From CAZQYC01 sp043746555 (GTDB taxonomy: Bacteria > Pseudomonadota > Gammaproteobacteria > Steroidobacterales > Steroidobacteraceae), in contig JAYTQU010000256.1 of the NCBI GenBank assembly GCA_043746555.1, forward strand, positions 1 to 35,803: a DNA stretch of 35,803 bases, written 5' to 3'. The notes beneath the pieces were generated by a model. It did no database searches, was not told where the DNA came from, and worked only from the letters and a program-made list of their open reading frames with translations. The translations under genes were made by a program, and so were the position numbers. Below are positions 33,523-35,803 of this stretch, in pieces. The stretch's first letter is position 1; each line of letters starts with the position of its first letter.

Positions 33523-35262
33523 CTAATATCCGATCGCTTTCCCTGTGTCGTTGCGTCTATCGCTGGCGCCTAATCGCATGCCGGTGGCCAGATCGATCTC
33601 AATACATTCGCCGTCGCCGCCTAGGCCAAAGCTTAGTTTGTGACCCATCGCTTCCAGCGCTTTGATTGTGTCGGGAGAAAAGCCATCGCGGTCCATGCGC
33701 AAACTATCCGGCATCCATTGATGGTGGAAGCGCGGTGCATTGACGGCTTGCTGAATGTCGAGGCCGAAGTCGGCGACGTCGATGAGAATGTTGGCGACGG
33801 TGGTGATGATAGTCGGACCGCCGGGCGAGCCCAACACAAGCCACAACTTTCCATCTTTCAATACCATAGTCGGCGTCATCGTCGACAGCGGACGCTTGTT
33901 CGGACCTACCAAGTTAGCTTCGCTTTGAATAAGCCCAAACATATTTGGCACACCGGCCTTCGAGGAGAAGTCGTCCATCTCGTTGTTGAGCAGAAAGCCG
34001 AGCGCTCCAATCGTCACCTTCGATCCAAAGCCGCCATTGAGTGTGGTAGTGACCGCCACCGCATTGCCCTGTGCATCCACGACCGAGTAGTGAGTGGTTT
34101 GCGTCGATTCATGCGCAACTGTTTTTACGGGATATTGAGTTGCATAGCGAGTCAACGCCGCGGACAACGGCGGTCGCATGAGTTGCGCTGAGACGCTCGC
34201 GCGCTTTGGATCGATCGAGCTGCGCCAAGCCACGTCATATTTCTTTTCCGTCAATTCAAGCACCGGCAAGCCGCTAAATTCCGTATCGCCCAAAAATTGC
34301 GCGCGATCGTAAAACGCACGGCGATAGGCTTCGGTAATCAAGTGAATGGATTCGGCGGAATCGAAACCGGCCTTGGCGATGTCGAAGCCTTCTAAAATGT
34401 TGAGCGTCTCGACCAAAGCAATGCCGCCCGATGACGGTGGCGGCGCACTGATGATCTCAAGTCCACGATAAGTGCCGCGCACCACATCGCGATCGACCAC
34501 TTCGTAGTTTTTCAAGTCGGCAGTCGTGATCAATCCACCGCCTTGCTGAATGAAGTCCGCAATTTGCCGCGCCATCTTGCCGTTATAAAATTCGTCCGGC
34601 TTCGCAACGATGCGCTCGAGTGTTTGCGCAAGCTGCGGTTGCTTAAACACATCGCCCTCTTGCCAACCCTTGCCGTCGTTCTGAAAGATGCGTTTCGAAT
34701 CCGGAAAGTTGGCGAGACCTCGATCGCCGCTCATCGCGCGAGCGTCGCTTTTCGTGAGCGCATAGCCTTCGCGCGCCAGACGAATCGCAGGTGCCACGAC
34801 TTGTTTGAGACTCAACTTGCCGAAATGTTGTTGCGCGTAAACCATCCCTTTGACTGAACCGGGCACTCCCACGGCTTGGTATCCGAAGCGACTCAGTCCC
34901 GGGACAACGTTGCCCTGCGCATCCTGATACATCGTCGAAGTGGCTTTGCCCGGCGCTTTTTCGCGAAAGTCCACAAAGTGCGTGGCCCCATTTTTCATGC
35001 GCACCAACATGAATCCGCCACCGCCTAAATTGCCGGCCGATGGATGCACCACCGCGAGTGCAAATCCCGTCGCGACGGCGGCGTCGATCGCATTGCCGCC
35101 GGCTTTCATGATATTGGCCCCTGCTTGCGAAGCCAGCTCGTGAACGCTCGCCACCATGCCGTGTTCGGCGCGCACCGGATGCTCGCCACCGCCGGCAAAA
35201 CAAATCGATGCACAGACGAAAGAGAAAATCAAAACGACGATCTGATGAAATCGAAACTTCAT
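33523..35262 (-). CDS. ggt: Gamma-glutamyltransferase
   Basis: A 579-residue N-terminal-nucleophile hydrolase that cleaves the gamma-glutamyl bond of glutathione and related peptides in the periplasm. The ATG at 35260-35262 is chosen because GGAAG sits 6 bases upstream and it gives a signal peptide (MKFRFHQIVVLIFSFVCASI, cut near Ala23). The precursor cleaves itself before Thr389 in QTTHYSVVD, the catalytic Thr of the small subunit. Substrate loops FVDFREKAPG, STMTPTMVL and GSPGGPTIITTV are intact. It would release Cys-Gly, a possible substrate for the neighbouring M20 enzyme. Confidence 0.94.
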   Translation of the reverse strand: MKFRFHQIVVLIFSFVCASICFAGGGEHPVRAEHGMVASVHELASQAGANIMKAGGNAIDAAVATGFALAVVHPSAGNLGGGGFMLVRMKNGATHFVDFREKAPGKATSTMYQDAQGNVVPGLSRFGYQAVGVPGSVKGMVYAQQHFGKLSLKQVVAPAIRLAREGYALTKSDARAMSGDRGLANFPDSKRIFQNDGKGWQEGDVFKQPQLAQTLERIVAKPDEFYNGKMARQIADFIQQGGGLITTADLKNYEVVDRDVVRGTYRGLEIISAPPPSSGGIALVETLNILEGFDIAKAGFDSAESIHLITEAYRRAFYDRAQFLGDTEFSGLPVLELTEKKYDVAWRSSIDPKRASVSAQLMRPPLSAALTRYATQYPVKTVAHESTQTTHYSVVDAQGNAVAVTTTLNGGFGSKVTIGALGFLLNNEMDDFSSKAGVPNMFGLIQSEANLVGPNKRPLSTMTPTMVLKDGKLWLVLGSPGGPTIITTVANILIDVADFGLDIQQAVNAPRFHHQWMPDSLRMDRDGFSPDTIKALEAMGHKLSFGLGGDGECIEIDLATGMRLGASDRRNDTGKAIGY

Positions 35263-35446
35263 GACGAACTTCCACATTGATTGCTACGAAGAGTTTGCAC
35301 AGAGTACCAGTCTGTATCGTCGAATGCTGCAAGAGATGCTGAACCCGCAAATCTTAAAACTCGAACTTGACGCGGAACGGATGGTGAGCGAAACTGTATA
35401 AAAGAACAGTAACGATACTTCACCAGATTCGCTCGGGGAGTCCGAC

Positions 35447-35692
35447 ATGTTCACCGATCCGCTGACACTATTCGATCAGACTATCGACAACCTAGAAACG
35501 CTGGCGGCCGTTTTGGCTGATGAGCTTGACGAGCGTATGTATACCGTGGAACCAGAGCGTTTCGGCGCCGTCGCCTATCGAGCGGCGCATCGCCAGATTA
35601 GCTTACTACTTCCAGCATTGCGGGCGGCGCGCACGGCGCAGGAAGAATCGACGCGGGCTGTGTCCCGTACGGCGTGTATCAATTGCGAATAA
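35447..35692 (+). CDS. Small hypothetical protein
   Basis: An 81-residue protein preceded by a strong ribosome binding site (GGGGAG, 6 bases before the ATG). It is mostly helical in character and acidic in the first half (FDQTIDNLETLAAVLADELDERMY), and contains FGAVAYRAAHRQISLLLPALRAA. It ends ACINCE with a Cys pair (CINC). I recognise no family. A TGTATAAA sequence about 50 bases upstream may be its -10 region. The terminal repeat begins 15 bases after its stop. Confidence 0.6.
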   Translation: MFTDPLTLFDQTIDNLETLAAVLADELDERMYTVEPERFGAVAYRAAHRQISLLLPALRAARTAQEESTRAVSRTACINCE

Positions 35693-35707
35693 ATATTCGA
35701 TGCGTAG

Positions 35708-35802
35708 TTCTACTTTGTCAGGTTGCGCTGAAGCGCGCGGTGCGGCGTTGCAACGGCCTGAAAAATACTCACGTACTGCCGTGTACGCTGCGCTTTTTCA
35801 GG
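35708..35802. repeat. Right copy of 95-bp terminal inverted repeat
   Basis: The reverse complement of 35708-35802 equals bases 1-95 except at two positions. It has the same internal hairpins; the GGTGC/GCACC stem of the left copy is weakened here by a G-to-T change. The copy ends one base from the window edge. Confidence 0.9.
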
Positions 35803-35803
35803 C

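Overview
The window looks like a chromosomal segment from an uncultured or little-studied proteobacterium, most likely a betaproteobacterium. Pointers are a PEP-CTERM exported protein, a siroheme reductase followed by a DUF934 gene, a solitary BtuM-type vitamin B12 transporter, a two-box autoregulated lexA and a GH17 glucanase with a membrane tail. A gammaproteobacterium cannot be excluded from sequence alone. No phage, insertion sequence, CRISPR array, tRNA or rRNA was seen.

Layout. The two ends (1-95 and 35708-35802) are inverted copies of one 95-bp hairpin-rich repeat, so the segment is bounded by a repeat family. From left to right: a small doubtful ORF; a PEP-CTERM protein (-) behind a sigma-54-like promoter; phosphoenolpyruvate carboxylase (+) with a divergent catalytic loop; a decayed DUF1134/EipA-like gene (-); a lipoprotein and membrane-protein pair (+) that runs tail to tail into a GH17 protein (-); an NDP-forming acyl-CoA synthetase (+); a kelch-like lipoprotein (+) broken by an in-frame stop; lexA (+); btuM (-) behind a cobalamin riboswitch; and a small DUF4124 secreted protein (+).

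The centre (24904 down to 15758, all on -) is a long gene train: a YefM/YoeB toxin-antitoxin pair, arnT, an SMR-type flippase gene (arnE/F-like), arnB, arnC, the two halves of ArnA as separate genes, arnD, a SirB2-family membrane protein and an S1/P1 nuclease. Most junctions overlap or are a few bases long. The arn genes encode the route that adds 4-amino-4-deoxy-L-arabinose to lipid A, which lowers the negative charge of the outer membrane and gives resistance to cationic peptides. Key residues of ArnA (both halves) and ArnB are at positions matching the characterised enzymes. The toxin-antitoxin pair sits 13 bases upstream of arnT on the same strand.

The right part holds a thioredoxin-reductase-like ferredoxin-NADP reductase, acyl-CoA thioesterase II, the assimilatory sulfite/nitrite reductase with its DUF934 partner, a scrap of a histidine kinase, a VOC-family protein behind a B12-binding-type radical SAM protein, an M20 peptidase, gamma-glutamyltransferase and a small unknown protein.

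Recurring themes are short word-like tandem repeats in the gaps between genes, and gene decay: the EipA-like remnant, the split kelch gene and the histidine kinase scrap. Nothing here is clearly a wholly new system. The best leads are the terminal repeat family, the toxin-antitoxin/arn coupling, the altered PEP carboxylase loop and the sigma-54-like control of the PEP-CTERM gene.
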